From: Streptomyces seoulensis
GTDB taxonomy: Bacteria; Actinomycetota; Actinomycetes; Streptomycetales; Streptomycetaceae
Length of the DNA stretch: 64,000 bases
Direction of reading: 5' to 3'
Assembly (NCBI GenBank): GCA_013364255.1
Contig: CP054936.1
Location: 6,218,353 to 6,282,352, forward strand
Position numbers and translations under genes: made by a program. Below the pieces are notes generated by a model that searched no databases, was not told the DNA's origin, and was given only the letters and a program-made list of their open reading frames with translations. Shown in pieces: positions 7,105 to 15,854 of this stretch. Every line of letters starts with the position of its first letter. Within the stretch, counting starts at the first letter, position 1.

Positions 7105-8793
7105 ATGCCCAGGGAATTCCAACGCGGCCACAAGGCCAGGATCAGCGACCTGACCGCGGGCACGGATCTGTACGTCGGCGTGCAGATCTCGGCCCCGGGA
7201 CTGACCTTCGACATCAGCTGCTTCGGCCTCGACGCCGACGAACGGCTCTCGGACGACCGGTACTTCGTCTTCTTCAACCAGCCGAAGTCCCCCGAGGAGG
7301 CCATTCAGCTTCTGGGCGCCCAGGCCGGCGACACGGAGTCCTTCAGGGTCACGCTCGACCGGATCCCGCCGCGGATCCGCAAGCTGGCGTTCACGGCGAC
7401 GATCGACGGCGCCGGCCAGATGTCGCAGATCGCCCCCGGGTATCTGCGCATCGTGGCGGGCGGCGAGGAAGTGGCCCGGTACGCGTTCGACGGCTCGGAG
7501 TTCTCCACCGAGCGCGCCGTGATGCTGGGCGACATCTACCTGAAGGACGTGTGGCGGTTCGCCGCGGTCGGACAGGGGTTCGACGGCGGCCTCGACGCGC
7601 TGCTGAAGAACTTCGGCGGCGAGGTGCTGGAGGAGGAGTCCGCCCCGGCGCAGGCCCCGCAGCAGCCGCAGAGCGGCGGCGCCCCGGGCTTCGCCCCGCC
7701 CGCCTTCGGCGTGCCCTCCGCCCCACCGGCGTCCACCCCGCCCGCGCCGCAGCCCGCCGCGCAGGGCTACGCGCCGCCGCCCGCACCCCAGGGCTACACG
7801 CCGCCCCCGGCGGCCACCCCGCCGCACACGCCGACGCCCTCCGTGCACGCCGCGCCGACCATCGTCGCGCCCCTGTCCCCGCCCCCCGGCGGCACCGTCC
7901 CGCCGCCGGCGCCGGCCCCCGCGCCCTACGGGCACCCCGGCCAGCAGCCGCCGCCCTACGGCCACCAGCCCCCCGCCCCCAGCGCGCCCCCGCCGCCCGG
8001 CTACGGCCGGCCGACGCCTCCGCCCGGCTACGGCCAGCCCACCGCGCCGCCCGGCTACGGCCAGCCTCCCTCCGGCCAGGTCCCTGGCCAGGGCGCGCCC
8101 TACGGCGTCCCGCAGGCCGCCGCTCCCCAGGGCGCCGGCGTGGCCGCCGCGCTCCAGAAGTACAAGGAGACGCCGACCGGGCAGCGCTGGACCCCGCAGA
8201 ACGGCAAGCTGATCCGCGCCGACCTCGGCGTCGGCGGTCAGCCCGTGCTGGCCCGTCAGGGCAGCATGGTGCTCTACCAGGGCAAGGTCGACTTCAGCTA
8301 CAAGGGCGCGGGCTTCGCCGGCCGCGTCGTCGGCAACGCCACCGGCCAGGAGATGCAGCTGATGCGCTGCACCGGCCAGGGTCAGGTGTTCTTCGCCGAG
8401 GAGTCCACCCATCTGCACCCGGTCGAACTCCAGGGCGACGCGATCTGCGTCTCCGCCGAGAACGTCCTCGCCTTCGACGAGAGCCTCCAGTACGAGGTCC
8501 GCCGCATCGAGGGGCACGGCATCCCCGGCGGCGCGCTGTTCACGATGCAGTTCCAGGGCACCGGCACCATCGTCGTCAAGACGCACGGCACGCCCGTCGT
8601 GCTGCCGGTGACTCCGACGACGTTCGTCGACTCCAACGCCGTCGTCGCCTGGTCCGCCGCCGCCCAGGTGATCGTCTCCAGCCAGGTGCGGATGCGCCGC
8701 AACGCCTACCCCGGCCACACCGGAGAGGGCGTCAACCTGCAGTTCCGGGCCGCGCCCGGCAACTTCGTCGTCGTCCAGCCGTACGAGGTCTAG
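7105..8793 (+). CDS. TerD-AIM24 fusion protein with Pro/Gly/Tyr-rich linker
   Basis: Residues 1-185 form a TerD domain (calcium-binding fold of the tellurite/stress-resistance family), recognisable from DERLSDDRYFVFFNQ and the later GDIYLKDVWRFAAVGQGF. Residues 190-345 are a disordered linker with repeated PPGYG and PYGHQ units. The remaining 210 residues are an AIM24 domain, a double-psi-like beta fold also found in a mitochondrial inner-membrane organiser. No signal peptide is present. It is followed after 12 bp by two more AIM24 genes, so all three form one operon. A Ter-type membrane or stress assembly is an inference; the fusion itself is plain in the sequence. Confidence 0.88.
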   Translation: MPREFQRGHKARISDLTAGTDLYVGVQISAPGLTFDISCFGLDADERLSDDRYFVFFNQPKSPEEAIQLLGAQAGDTESFRVTLDRIPPRIRKLAFTATIDGAGQMSQIAPGYLRIVAGGEEVARYAFDGSEFSTERAVMLGDIYLKDVWRFAAVGQGFDGGLDALLKNFGGEVLEEESAPAQAPQQPQSGGAPGFAPPAFGVPSAPPASTPPAPQPAAQGYAPPPAPQGYTPPPAATPPHTPTPSVHAAPTIVAPLSPPPGGTVPPPAPAPAPYGHPGQQPPPYGHQPPAPSAPPPPGYGRPTPPPGYGQPTAPPGYGQPPSGQVPGQGAPYGVPQAAAPQGAGVAAALQKYKETPTGQRWTPQNGKLIRADLGVGGQPVLARQGSMVLYQGKVDFSYKGAGFAGRVVGNATGQEMQLMRCTGQGQVFFAEESTHLHPVELQGDAICVSAENVLAFDESLQYEVRRIEGHGIPGGALFTMQFQGTGTIVVKTHGTPVVLPVTPTTFVDSNAVVAWSAAAQVIVSSQVRMRRNAYPGHTGEGVNLQFRAAPGNFVVVQPYEV

Positions 8794-8805
8794 AGGGAGC
8801 CCGTC

Positions 8806-9486
8806 ATGAACCAGCCGCTCGCGGGCTACGCCCCCGCACCCGTCACGGCCCGCATGGAGAACCACGGCAGCCACATGCTGAAGGTCGCCCTGCAGACCGG
8901 CAACGACCTCTTCGCGCGCGTGGGGTCGATGGTCGCCTACGAAGGCTTCATCCAGTACGAGCCCAACCCGCCGGCCGTACGCCAGATCGCCCGCGACTGG
9001 ATCACCGGCGAGGGCGCCCCGCTGATGAAGTGCACCGGCGACGGCCTGCTCTACCTCGCCGACTACGGCGCCGACGTCGTCGTGATCAACCTCGGCGGCG
9101 ATGCCATCTCGGTGAACGCCACCAACCTGCTGGCCTTCGACGCGAGCCTCCAGTGGGGCGTCGAGCGGGTCAAGGGGCTGGCGAAGTTCGCGGGTCAGGG
9201 CCTGTGGAACACGAAGATCTCCGGGCAGGGCTGGGTCGCGCTCACCTCCCGGGGCACGCCGATCGTCGTCGACTGCGGCGGCGGCGAGAACGAGACCTAC
9301 GTCGACCCGGACGCCCTCGTCGCCTGGTCGCCGAACCTGAAGGTCAAGGGCAAGCGCAGCTTCAAGGCGCAGTCCCTGATCGGCCGGGGCAGCGGCGAGG
9401 CCTACCAGATGGCCTTCTCCGGCACGGGCATCGTCGTCGTACAGCCCAGCGAGGACAGCACCGACCGCCTCCGGGTCCGGGGCTGA
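8806..9486 (+). CDS. AIM24-family protein
   Basis: A 226-residue single-domain AIM24 protein with the family hallmarks: LFARVGSMVAYEGF near residue 40, GEGAPLMKCTGDG, a central LYLADYGADVVVINL and the closing GTGIVVVQPSE. It lies 12 bp after the TerD-AIM24 fusion with GAGGGAG just upstream of its ATG. Its sequence is clearly homologous to the AIM24 half of the fusion and to the next gene, so the operon probably grew by duplication. Biochemical function in bacteria is not known. Confidence 0.88.
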   Translation: MNQPLAGYAPAPVTARMENHGSHMLKVALQTGNDLFARVGSMVAYEGFIQYEPNPPAVRQIARDWITGEGAPLMKCTGDGLLYLADYGADVVVINLGGDAISVNATNLLAFDASLQWGVERVKGLAKFAGQGLWNTKISGQGWVALTSRGTPIVVDCGGGENETYVDPDALVAWSPNLKVKGKRSFKAQSLIGRGSGEAYQMAFSGTGIVVVQPSEDSTDRLRVRG

Positions 9487-9501
9487 GGGGGAACAGGAAT
9501 C

Positions 9502-10257
9502 ATGCAGAGCCCGCTTTTCGCCTTCAACGACGCCCAGACCCAGGAGCGCTGGAGCCTCCAGAACAAGCAGATGCTGCGCGTCGTCCTGGAGGGCCACGAC
9601 GACGTCCTCGCCCGCAAGGGCACGATGGTCGCCTACCAGGGACTCGTCGAGTTCGACGCCGAGTACCAGAACACCGGCCAGGCCTACGCGCGGGCGCGCA
9701 CCGGCGAGGGCCTGGACCTGATGCGCTGCCACGGGCAGGGCACCGTCTACCTGGCCAACCTCGCCCAGTACGTCCATGTGATGGACGTCGAGCAGGACGG
9801 CCTGACGGTGGACAGCAGCTATGTGCTGGCGATGGACTCCTCGCTGCACCACGAGGTCATCGCCGTCGACAGCGTCTACGGCATCTCCGGCTCCGGGAAG
9901 TACCAGCTCAACATCACCGGCCGCGGCAAGGTCGCCCTGATGACCTCCGGCGCGCCGCTGCTGATGCAGGTGACGCCCGACAAGTACGTCAACTGCGACG
10001 CCGACGCCATCGTCGCCTGGTCCACCGGCCTGCGGGTGCAGATGCAGGCGCAGACGCACTCCTCGGGGGTGTGGCGGCGGCGCGGCAGCACCGGTGAGGG
10101 CTGGGAGCTGAGCTTCATGGGCAGCGGCTACGCCCTCGTCCAGCCCAGCGAGCTGCTGCCGCCGCAGAACGCGGTGATCGGGCAGGGCGTCGCCGCGCAG
10201 TTCGGCATGGGCCAGCAGGGAGCGCGGGGGCAGAACCAGGGCAACGCCTGGAGCTGA
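9502..10257 (+). CDS. AIM24-family protein
   Basis: A 251-residue AIM24 protein, third gene of the TerD/AIM24 operon, 15 bp after its neighbour. It contains VLARKGTMVAYQGLVEFD, GEGLDLMRCHGQGTVYLAN and a C-terminal GSGYALVQPSELLPPQN, followed by a Gly/Gln-rich tail that may be disordered. It is closer to the second gene than to the fusion in the spacing of these motifs. There are no membrane spans or signal peptide. A hetero-oligomer with the two preceding proteins is a reasonable inference. Confidence 0.88.
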   Translation: MQSPLFAFNDAQTQERWSLQNKQMLRVVLEGHDDVLARKGTMVAYQGLVEFDAEYQNTGQAYARARTGEGLDLMRCHGQGTVYLANLAQYVHVMDVEQDGLTVDSSYVLAMDSSLHHEVIAVDSVYGISGSGKYQLNITGRGKVALMTSGAPLLMQVTPDKYVNCDADAIVAWSTGLRVQMQAQTHSSGVWRRRGSTGEGWELSFMGSGYALVQPSELLPPQNAVIGQGVAAQFGMGQQGARGQNQGNAWS

Positions 10258-10326
10258 GCCGGGCCCGCCGCGCACGACGCGGCAGAGCTGAACAGAGACG
10301 AGCAGAGACCAGCAGCGACGAGCAGA

Positions 10327-10362
10327 GGTAAGGGGCGACCGCCATGGCGGTCGCCCCTTACC
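10327..10362. terminator. bidirectional terminator between AIM24 operon and NUDIX gene
   Basis: A perfect 36-bp palindrome centred between 10344 and 10345; each arm starts GGTAAGGGGCGACCGC. It is located between convergent genes and just after a patch of AGCAGAG/GACGAGCAG short repeats (10290-10326). Confidence 0.85.
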
Positions 10363-10374
10363 CGTGTGCCCGGG

Positions 10375-10890
10375 TCAGAGCCTGGCGCGGGTCGCCGCCA
10401 GCAGGCGGACGACCGACTCGTCGGCCACCTCCGCGACCGCGTCGTAGTCGAACCAGCGCAGGTCGAGGGACTCGTCGCTGATGGACTCCACCGCGCCGGG
10501 CGGGGCGATCGCCGCGTACTGGACGTCCAGGTGCCAGGCGCACGGCGTCGGATGGCGGTCCAGACGGACCGGGCCGCCGGGCGCCAAGGTCAGCCCCTCG
10601 ATGCCCGACTCCTCCGTCGCCTCGCGCAGGGCGGCGGCCGTGAGCGTCGTGTCGTCCAGCTCGCAGTGGCCGCCCATCTGGAGCCACATCCGCATCTTCT
10701 TGTGCAGGGTCAGCAGCACCCGGCCGCGCTCGGGGTCGACGACCAGGGCGCTCGCGGTGATGTGACCGGCCGTGCACGCCTTCCACAGGCCGTCCGGGTG
10801 GGCCGCCAGATGGTCCAGGTAGACCTGGCGCAGCTCCGGCTGGTCCTCGTACCCCTTGAGGACGAGGACCGCGTCGTCGTGGAGGCTCAC
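10375..10890 (-). CDS. NUDIX hydrolase
   Basis: A 171-residue pyrophosphohydrolase of the NUDIX superfamily. The catalytic helix is recognisable as GGHCELDDTT followed by LREATEESGI; the metal-binding REATEES half is intact, while the expected glutamate of the G-x5-E half is replaced, a variant seen in this HCE-type subgroup. The GTG start overlaps the stop of the upstream metalloprotease gene (GTGA), so the two are coupled. The 45-residue N-terminal extension contains no recognisable domain. The substrate cannot be predicted. Confidence 0.87.
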   Translation of the reverse strand: MSLHDDAVLVLKGYEDQPELRQVYLDHLAAHPDGLWKACTAGHITASALVVDPERGRVLLTLHKKMRMWLQMGGHCELDDTTLTAAALREATEESGIEGLTLAPGGPVRLDRHPTPCAWHLDVQYAAIAPPGAVESISDESLDLRWFDYDAVAEVADESVVRLLAATRARL

Positions 10891-12392
10891 TCGGCGCCGT
10901 CGCCCTCGCCCCGGCCGTCCCGGCCGTCGCCGTCCTCGCCGTCCGGGCCCTTGTCGTCCCGGCGGCCCTTGTCGTCCTCGGCCGCGTCCTTCTTGCGCAG
11001 GTCGGGCTGGGGGGCGTTGCCGCTCGCCGCCTCGCCGAGCATCTTGTCCAGCTCGGAGAAGTCCAGCTGCTCGCGGTGCACGAAGCCGTCTGGGTCGTCC
11101 AGGTCGGCGGCGGTCGGGAGCATGTCCGGGTGGGCCCACAGGCCGTCCCGGCCGTCCACCCCGCGCGCGTCGGTGAGCGACGCCCACAGCCGCGAGGCGT
11201 CCCGCAGCCGGCGCGGGCGCAGTTCGAGACCGATCAGCGTGGCGAACGTCTGCTCGGCCGGACCGCCCGAGGCCCGGCGGCGCCGCAGGGTCTCGCGCAG
11301 CGCGTCGGCGGACGTCAGACGCGGCTTCGCGGCCGCGTGGACCACCGCGTCCACCCAGCCCTCCACGAGCGCCAGAGCGGTCTCCAGACGCGCCAGGGCG
11401 GCCTTCTGCTCCGGCGTGTCCTCCGGCTGGAACATGCCCTGCTGGAGAGCGTCCTGCAACTGCTCCGGGTTCTGCGGGTCGAACTGGCCGACCACGTCCT
11501 CCAGCTTGGCGGTGTCGACCTTGATCCCGCGCGCGTAGCCGTCGACCGCGCCGAACAGGTGCGAGCGCAGCCACGGCACGTGCGTGAACAGGCGCTGGTG
11601 GGCGGCCTCGCGCAGGGCGAGGTAGAGCCGCACCTCGTCCTGGGCGACGCCCAGGTCCTTGCCGAACTTCTCGATGTTCACCGGCAGCAGGGCGGCCTTG
11701 CCGGCCTGGCCCAGCGGCAGGCCGATGTCGGTCGAGCCGACGACCTCGCCGGCCAGCACGCCGACGGCCTGGCCGATCTGCGTGCCGAACATGGCGCCGC
11801 CCATGGAACGCATCATGCCGATCAGCGGGCCGGCCATGGCCTGCATCTCCTCGGGCAGCACGTCGCCCATGGCGGTGCCCACGCGCTCGGCGACCGGGTC
11901 GACCAGCTCCTGCCAGGCCGGCAGGGTCGCCTCGACCCACTCCGCGCGGGACCAGGCGACGGCGGAGGCCGCGCCGGAGGGCAGGGACGTCACGTCGTCC
12001 AGCCACAGGTCGGCCAGGCGCACGGCCTCCTGGACGGCGGCGCGCTCGGCGGGGCCGACGCTCGCGTCCTTGGTGCCGTCCGACGTGCCCTGGGCGACCG
12101 TCTGGCGGGCGATCTGCTTGGCCATGTCCCAGTTCACCGGGCCGCCCTCGTAGGAGAGCATCTGGCCCAGCTGCTGGAACGCGGCGCCCAGGTCGGTGGG
12201 GTTCAGCGAGCCGAACATGGCAGCGAGCGGATTGTCGGCGCCGGGCCCGCCAAGGCCTCCGGCCCCGGGCCCGAAACCGAACGGGTTGGCCGGTCCCTGC
12301 CCACCACCGCTCTGCTGGTCCTTCTTCTTGCCCTCGTCGCCGTCGTCCGGCTCCTCCGGCGGAAGGCCGAATCCGAATGGGGTGTCACTCAC
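10887..12392 (-). CDS. zincin-like protein of the DUF2342 (zinc-dependent metalloprotease) family
   Basis: A 501-residue protein. The N-terminal 90 residues are Gly/Asp/Lys-rich and disordered, the middle is helical, and the family core contains REAAHQRLFTHVPWLRSHL, the presumed metal site, followed by a long C-terminal region and an acidic, Asp/Gly/Arg tail. The GTG at 12392 has a GAGGAA ribosome site 5 bases upstream; a start 25 codons earlier has none. It is annotated in actinobacteria as a metalloprotease, but the canonical HExxH is not evident, so activity is uncertain. It is followed by the overlapping NUDIX gene. Confidence 0.8.
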   Translation of the reverse strand: MSDTPFGFGLPPEEPDDGDEGKKKDQQSGGGQGPANPFGFGPGAGGLGGPGADNPLAAMFGSLNPTDLGAAFQQLGQMLSYEGGPVNWDMAKQIARQTVAQGTSDGTKDASVGPAERAAVQEAVRLADLWLDDVTSLPSGAASAVAWSRAEWVEATLPAWQELVDPVAERVGTAMGDVLPEEMQAMAGPLIGMMRSMGGAMFGTQIGQAVGVLAGEVVGSTDIGLPLGQAGKAALLPVNIEKFGKDLGVAQDEVRLYLALREAAHQRLFTHVPWLRSHLFGAVDGYARGIKVDTAKLEDVVGQFDPQNPEQLQDALQQGMFQPEDTPEQKAALARLETALALVEGWVDAVVHAAAKPRLTSADALRETLRRRRASGGPAEQTFATLIGLELRPRRLRDASRLWASLTDARGVDGRDGLWAHPDMLPTAADLDDPDGFVHREQLDFSELDKMLGEAASGNAPQPDLRKKDAAEDDKGRRDDKGPDGEDGDGRDGRGEGDGAE

Positions 12393-12583
12393 GGGGTTCC
12401 TCGGCTGGTAAGGCCACCGGTTCTTCCGGCGGCGCGGCTGCCCGACATCACCACCCAGCGTAGACACCGCGGGCGGTTCGGGCCTCGGTGCTCCGCCGAC
12501 ACGGCGCCTGCGGCAGGATGGATGCCACCTGGTACGTACGCGTCATTCGCGCCCGTATGGAAGACAACCGCTGGAGACGCCCG

Positions 12584-13696
12584 GTGAGTTCCCCAGATCC
12601 ACAGGTTCGCGCAGCGCGAAACCACGAGAGCACTCCCGCCGTGCGCGGACCCGTCGTCGCGGTCACCGGAGCCGCGAGCGGCGTCGGCGCCCTGCTCACC
12701 GAGCGGCTGGCCGCCTCCGACGAGATCCGGCGGGTCGTCGCCATCGACGAGCGGCGCGGGGAGTGCGAGGCGGCGCGCTGGCACATCCTCGACGTGCGCG
12801 ATCCGGCCATCGCCGACAAGCTGCGCGGCGCCGACGTCGTCGTGCACCTGGCGCTCGACCTCGACCTGGAGAGCGACGCCGCCGCCCGCACGGCGTACAA
12901 CGTCCGGGGCACGCAGACCGTGCTGACCGCGGCCGCGGCGGCCGGGGTGCACCGGGTCGTGCTGTGCACCTCCACGATGGTCTACGGCGCGCTGCCGGAC
13001 AACGAGCTGCCGCTGTCGGAGGACGCGGAGCTGCGGGCGACGGCGGAGGCGACCGGGGTCGGCGACCTGCTGGAGGTCGAGCGGCTGGCGCGCCGCGCGC
13101 CGCGCGCGCACCCCGGGCTGAACGTCACCGTGGTGCGCCCCGCCGTGCTCGTCGGCGGCACCGACACCGCGCTGACCAGGTACTTCGAGTCGCCCCGGCT
13201 GCTGGTGGCGGCCGGGTCGCGGCCCGCGTGGCAGTTCTGCCACGTGGAGGACCTGTGCGGGGCGCTGGAGTACGCGGTGCTGGAGAAGGTCGACGGGGAG
13301 CTGGCCGTGGGGTGCGACGGGTGGCTGGAGCAGGAGGAGGTCGAGGAGCTGAGCGGGATCCGGCGGATGGAGCTGCCGTCGGCCGTCGCGCTGGGCGCGG
13401 CAGCGCGGCTGCACCGGATCGGGCTGACGCCGTCGCCCGCGGGGGACCTGGCGTACACGATGTATCCCTGGGTGGTCAGCGGGAGCCGGCTGCACGACGC
13501 GGGATGGCGGCCGAAGTGGACCAACGAGGAGGTGCTCGCGGAGCTGCTGGCGGAGGTCTCCGGGCGGCACACCGTGGTCGGGCGGCGGCTGGGCCGCAAG
13601 GACGCCACCGCGGCGGGGGCCGCGGGGGCGACGGTCGCGCTGCTGGGCGCCGCCGCGGTGGTGCGGCGGGCCCGGAAGGCGCGGCGGCGGATCTGA
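12584..13696 (+). CDS. SDR-family NAD(P)-dependent epimerase/dehydratase-like protein
   Basis: A 370-residue extended short-chain dehydrogenase-like protein. The dinucleotide fold starts with VVAVTGAASGVGALL (near residues 25-39), and an acidic residue after beta-2 (AIDERRG) suggests NAD. The catalytic region is STMVYGALPDNELPL; the lysine of the YxxxK pair is not obvious, so catalysis may be altered. The C-terminus has a 20-residue Ala/Val-rich hydrophobic segment followed by RRARKARRRI, which looks like a membrane anchor. The GTG has GGAGA nine bases upstream; an ATG at 12557 is an alternative. It is divergent from the metalloprotease gene. Confidence 0.78.
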   Translation: MSSPDPQVRAARNHESTPAVRGPVVAVTGAASGVGALLTERLAASDEIRRVVAIDERRGECEAARWHILDVRDPAIADKLRGADVVVHLALDLDLESDAAARTAYNVRGTQTVLTAAAAAGVHRVVLCTSTMVYGALPDNELPLSEDAELRATAEATGVGDLLEVERLARRAPRAHPGLNVTVVRPAVLVGGTDTALTRYFESPRLLVAAGSRPAWQFCHVEDLCGALEYAVLEKVDGELAVGCDGWLEQEEVEELSGIRRMELPSAVALGAAARLHRIGLTPSPAGDLAYTMYPWVVSGSRLHDAGWRPKWTNEEVLAELLAEVSGRHTVVGRRLGRKDATAAGAAGATVALLGAAAVVRRARKARRRI

Positions 13697-13826
13697 GCGC
13701 CCGGGACGGGCGCCTCGCCACTGCTCGCCGCTCCTCACCGTGCCTCGCCGCTCCTGTAGGACCTCACAAAGGCGCACGCGCGCGTGCCGGGTGAAAGCGC
13801 TATTCCGGGGTGTCGGGGCGGTGCGG

Positions 13827-13832
13827 CACGAT
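13827..13832 (+). promoter_or_regulatory. -10 element of leaderless moaE promoter
   Basis: CACGAT is separated from the ATG at 13839 by six bases, the spacing seen at other leaderless starts in this window. Confidence 0.45.
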
Positions 13833-13838
13833 GGGGGT

Positions 13839-14300
13839 ATGGCTCCGAGCAACGATCACCCCGGCGAGTACGCCGCCGACGATCCCATCAAGCTGATCGC
13901 CGTCCGGGACACCGCGCTCTCCCTGGACGAGGTGTTCCGGGCCGTCGGGGACGACGCCGCCGGCGGGACCGCGCTGTTCGTGGGGACCGTGCGCAACCAC
14001 GACGGGGGCGCCGACGTCGACTCGCTCGGGTACTCCTGCCACCCCAGCGCCGAGGCCGAGATGCGGCGGATCGCCGAGAAGGTCGCCGCCGACCACCCGG
14101 TGCGGGCGCTGGCCGCCGTGCACCGGGTGGGGGACCTGCGGGTCGGCGACCTCGCCGTCGTCGTCGCCGTGTCGTGCCCGCACCGCGGGGAGGCCTTCGC
14201 GGCCTGCCGCAAGCTGATCGACGACCTCAAGCACGAGGCGCCCATCTGGAAGCACCAGAGGTTCTCCGACGGCACCGAGGAGTGGGTGGGCGCCTGCTAG
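13839..14300 (+). CDS. moaE: molybdopterin synthase large subunit MoaE
   Basis: Catalytic subunit of molybdopterin synthase, which puts two sulfurs from MoaD thiocarboxylate onto precursor Z. The 153 residues include LFVGTVRNHDGG, HRVGDLRVGD, the Arg-rich HRGEAFAACR and the terminal KHEAPIWKHQRF with the active-site lysines. The N-terminal 20 residues before the domain are typical for streptomycetes. No other molybdenum-cofactor gene is in the window, so the gene stands alone between an SDR gene and a small membrane protein. A -10 box six bases before the ATG suggests a leaderless message. Confidence 0.92.
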   Translation: MAPSNDHPGEYAADDPIKLIAVRDTALSLDEVFRAVGDDAAGGTALFVGTVRNHDGGADVDSLGYSCHPSAEAEMRRIAEKVAADHPVRALAAVHRVGDLRVGDLAVVVAVSCPHRGEAFAACRKLIDDLKHEAPIWKHQRFSDGTEEWVGAC

Positions 14301-14463
14301 AGCCGGGGCCGTACCCGAGCGGCCCCGGACCGGACCCGGGCGGCCCCGCACACGGTGTCCTGGGTTGCGTAACCCACCCCCGGGCATGAGCGTTGTCAGA
14401 GCGGATGGTTAATCTGCTGATCAGTCAGTTGCGATCGCTCGAGATCGGCGTTGGGAGGTCGGC

Positions 14464-14628
14464 ATGGCGGCGCTCGCCTGGTTGCTGATTCCGCTCGTGG
14501 CCACGATAGCCGCGGGCCTGTGGGGGAGCTGGGCCAACCGCACCCGCAGAATCCGCAGCGACGGCCCCGAGCTGGACGGATACGCCCGGTTCCGCGAGGC
14601 CATGGAGAAGTCGACGTCCGGCACCTGA
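14464..14628 (+). CDS. small single-span membrane protein (54 aa)
   Basis: ATG with GGGAGG seven bases upstream; the product begins MAALAWLLIPLVATIAAGLW, a clear membrane span, followed by a basic, cytoplasmic-type stretch (NRTRRIRSDG) and a soluble tail ending in EKSTSGT. Third-position G+C is high, supporting coding. It precedes the PDZ-Lon protease gene by 62 bp in the same direction. I recognise no named family. A link to the neighbouring membrane protease, as substrate or partner, is possible but unproven. Confidence 0.75.
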   Translation: MAALAWLLIPLVATIAAGLWGSWANRTRRIRSDGPELDGYARFREAMEKSTSGT

Positions 14629-14690
14629 GGCGGCCGCACGGACGGCGGCCCTGACGGTGCGCGGACAGGTACGTCCCGTACTGTCGAGTC

Positions 14691-15788
14691 ATGCCACGCC
14701 GCACCGCGACGATGCTCGCCTCCACCCTGATGCTGATCGCGCTCCTGTGCGCGGGGGTCTTCCTCCCCGTGCCCTACGCGGAGATGTCCCCGGGACCGAC
14801 GGTCAACACGCTCGGCGAGCACGGCGGCGAACCGGTGCTGCAGATCTCCGGGCACAAGACGTACCCGACCGACGGCCACCTCAACATGACGACCGTCCGC
14901 GTGACCAGCGCCGACTACCGGATGAACCTGGTCGAGGCGGTCTACGGCTGGCTGGCGCACGACGACAAGATCGTCCCGCACGACACGCTCTACCCCGACG
15001 GCAAGACGGAGCAGCAGTCGACCCAGGAGAACGCCGAGGAGTTCAGCCAGTCCCAGGAGAGCGCCAAGGTGGCGGCGCTGAAGGAACTCGGCATCCCGGT
15101 GAAGTCGTGGGTGATCGTCTCCACCGTGGTCAAGGACACCCCGGCCGAGGGCAGGCTGCACGCCGGCGACGTCATCAAGGCCGTGGACGGCACCGCGGTC
15201 AAGCAGCCCTCGGACGTCGCCGCGCTGGTCACCAAGCACAAGCCGGGGCAGAAGGTCGTCTTCACGATCATCCCGGCGAAGGACCAGGCCGCCGCCGCCA
15301 AGCAGAACAGGACGGCGACCGTCAGCAAGGACGTCGCCCTCACCACGGCCGAGTCCGACGACAGCGGCGCCAAGCGCGCCATAGTCGGCATCTCCGCCGG
15401 GACCGACCACACCTTCCCGTTCACGATCGACATCAAGCTCGCCGACGTCGGCGGCCCCAGCGCGGGGCTGATGTTCGCGCTCGGCATCTACGACAAGCTC
15501 ACCCCGGGCAGCCTGACCGGCGGGAAGTTCGTGGCCGGCACCGGGACGATCGACGACGACGGCAAGGTCGGCCCGATCGGCGGCATCGAGATGAAGACCG
15601 TCGGCGCGCGCGACAAGGGCGCCCAGTACTTCCTGACGCCCGCCGACAACTGCGCCGCCGCGGCCGAGGACACCCCCTCGGGGCTCACCCTGGTCAAGGT
15701 GAAGACCATCGGCGACGCCCTCGGCGCCCTCAAGGACATCGACGCCGGCAAGACCGCCGACCTGCCGAAGTGCACCGCCAAGAGCTGA
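14691..15788 (+). CDS. membrane-anchored PDZ-Lon (YlbL-type) serine protease
   Basis: A 365-residue protein: one N-terminal membrane span (residues 8-28), a PDZ domain (about 130-215; DTPAEGRLHAGDVIKAVDG) and a C-terminal Lon-type S16 protease domain without ATPase. The Ser-Lys dyad is S257 (in GGPSAGLMFAL) and K302 (in PIGGIEMKTVGA), with a spacing close to that of E. coli Lon. The topology puts the protease outside the membrane. B. subtilis YlbL, the closest characterised type, degrades a cell-division inhibitor. A strong terminator follows. Confidence 0.92.
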   Translation: MPRRTATMLASTLMLIALLCAGVFLPVPYAEMSPGPTVNTLGEHGGEPVLQISGHKTYPTDGHLNMTTVRVTSADYRMNLVEAVYGWLAHDDKIVPHDTLYPDGKTEQQSTQENAEEFSQSQESAKVAALKELGIPVKSWVIVSTVVKDTPAEGRLHAGDVIKAVDGTAVKQPSDVAALVTKHKPGQKVVFTIIPAKDQAAAAKQNRTATVSKDVALTTAESDDSGAKRAIVGISAGTDHTFPFTIDIKLADVGGPSAGLMFALGIYDKLTPGSLTGGKFVAGTGTIDDDGKVGPIGGIEMKTVGARDKGAQYFLTPADNCAAAAEDTPSGLTLVKVKTIGDALGALKDIDAGKTADLPKCTAKS

Positions 15789-15807
15789 GCGCGCCCCTCC
15801 CGCACGC

Positions 15808-15838
15808 CCCGGCGCGCGGGAAGAACCCGCGCGCCGGG
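15808..15838. terminator. bidirectional terminator
   Basis: CCCGGCGCGCGGG (15808-15820) and CCCGCGCGCCGGG (15826-15838) make a perfect 13-bp stem with loop AAGAA between convergent genes. Confidence 0.85.
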
Positions 15839-15854
15839 CCCAGGACGGCGGTCC

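Noticed and set aside
7099..10275. Very long minus-strand open frame (about 1058 codons) opposite the TerD/AIM24 genes
   Set aside because: It is the antisense shadow of three genes with clear domains; in high-G+C DNA such frames arise from the complement of G/C-ending codons.
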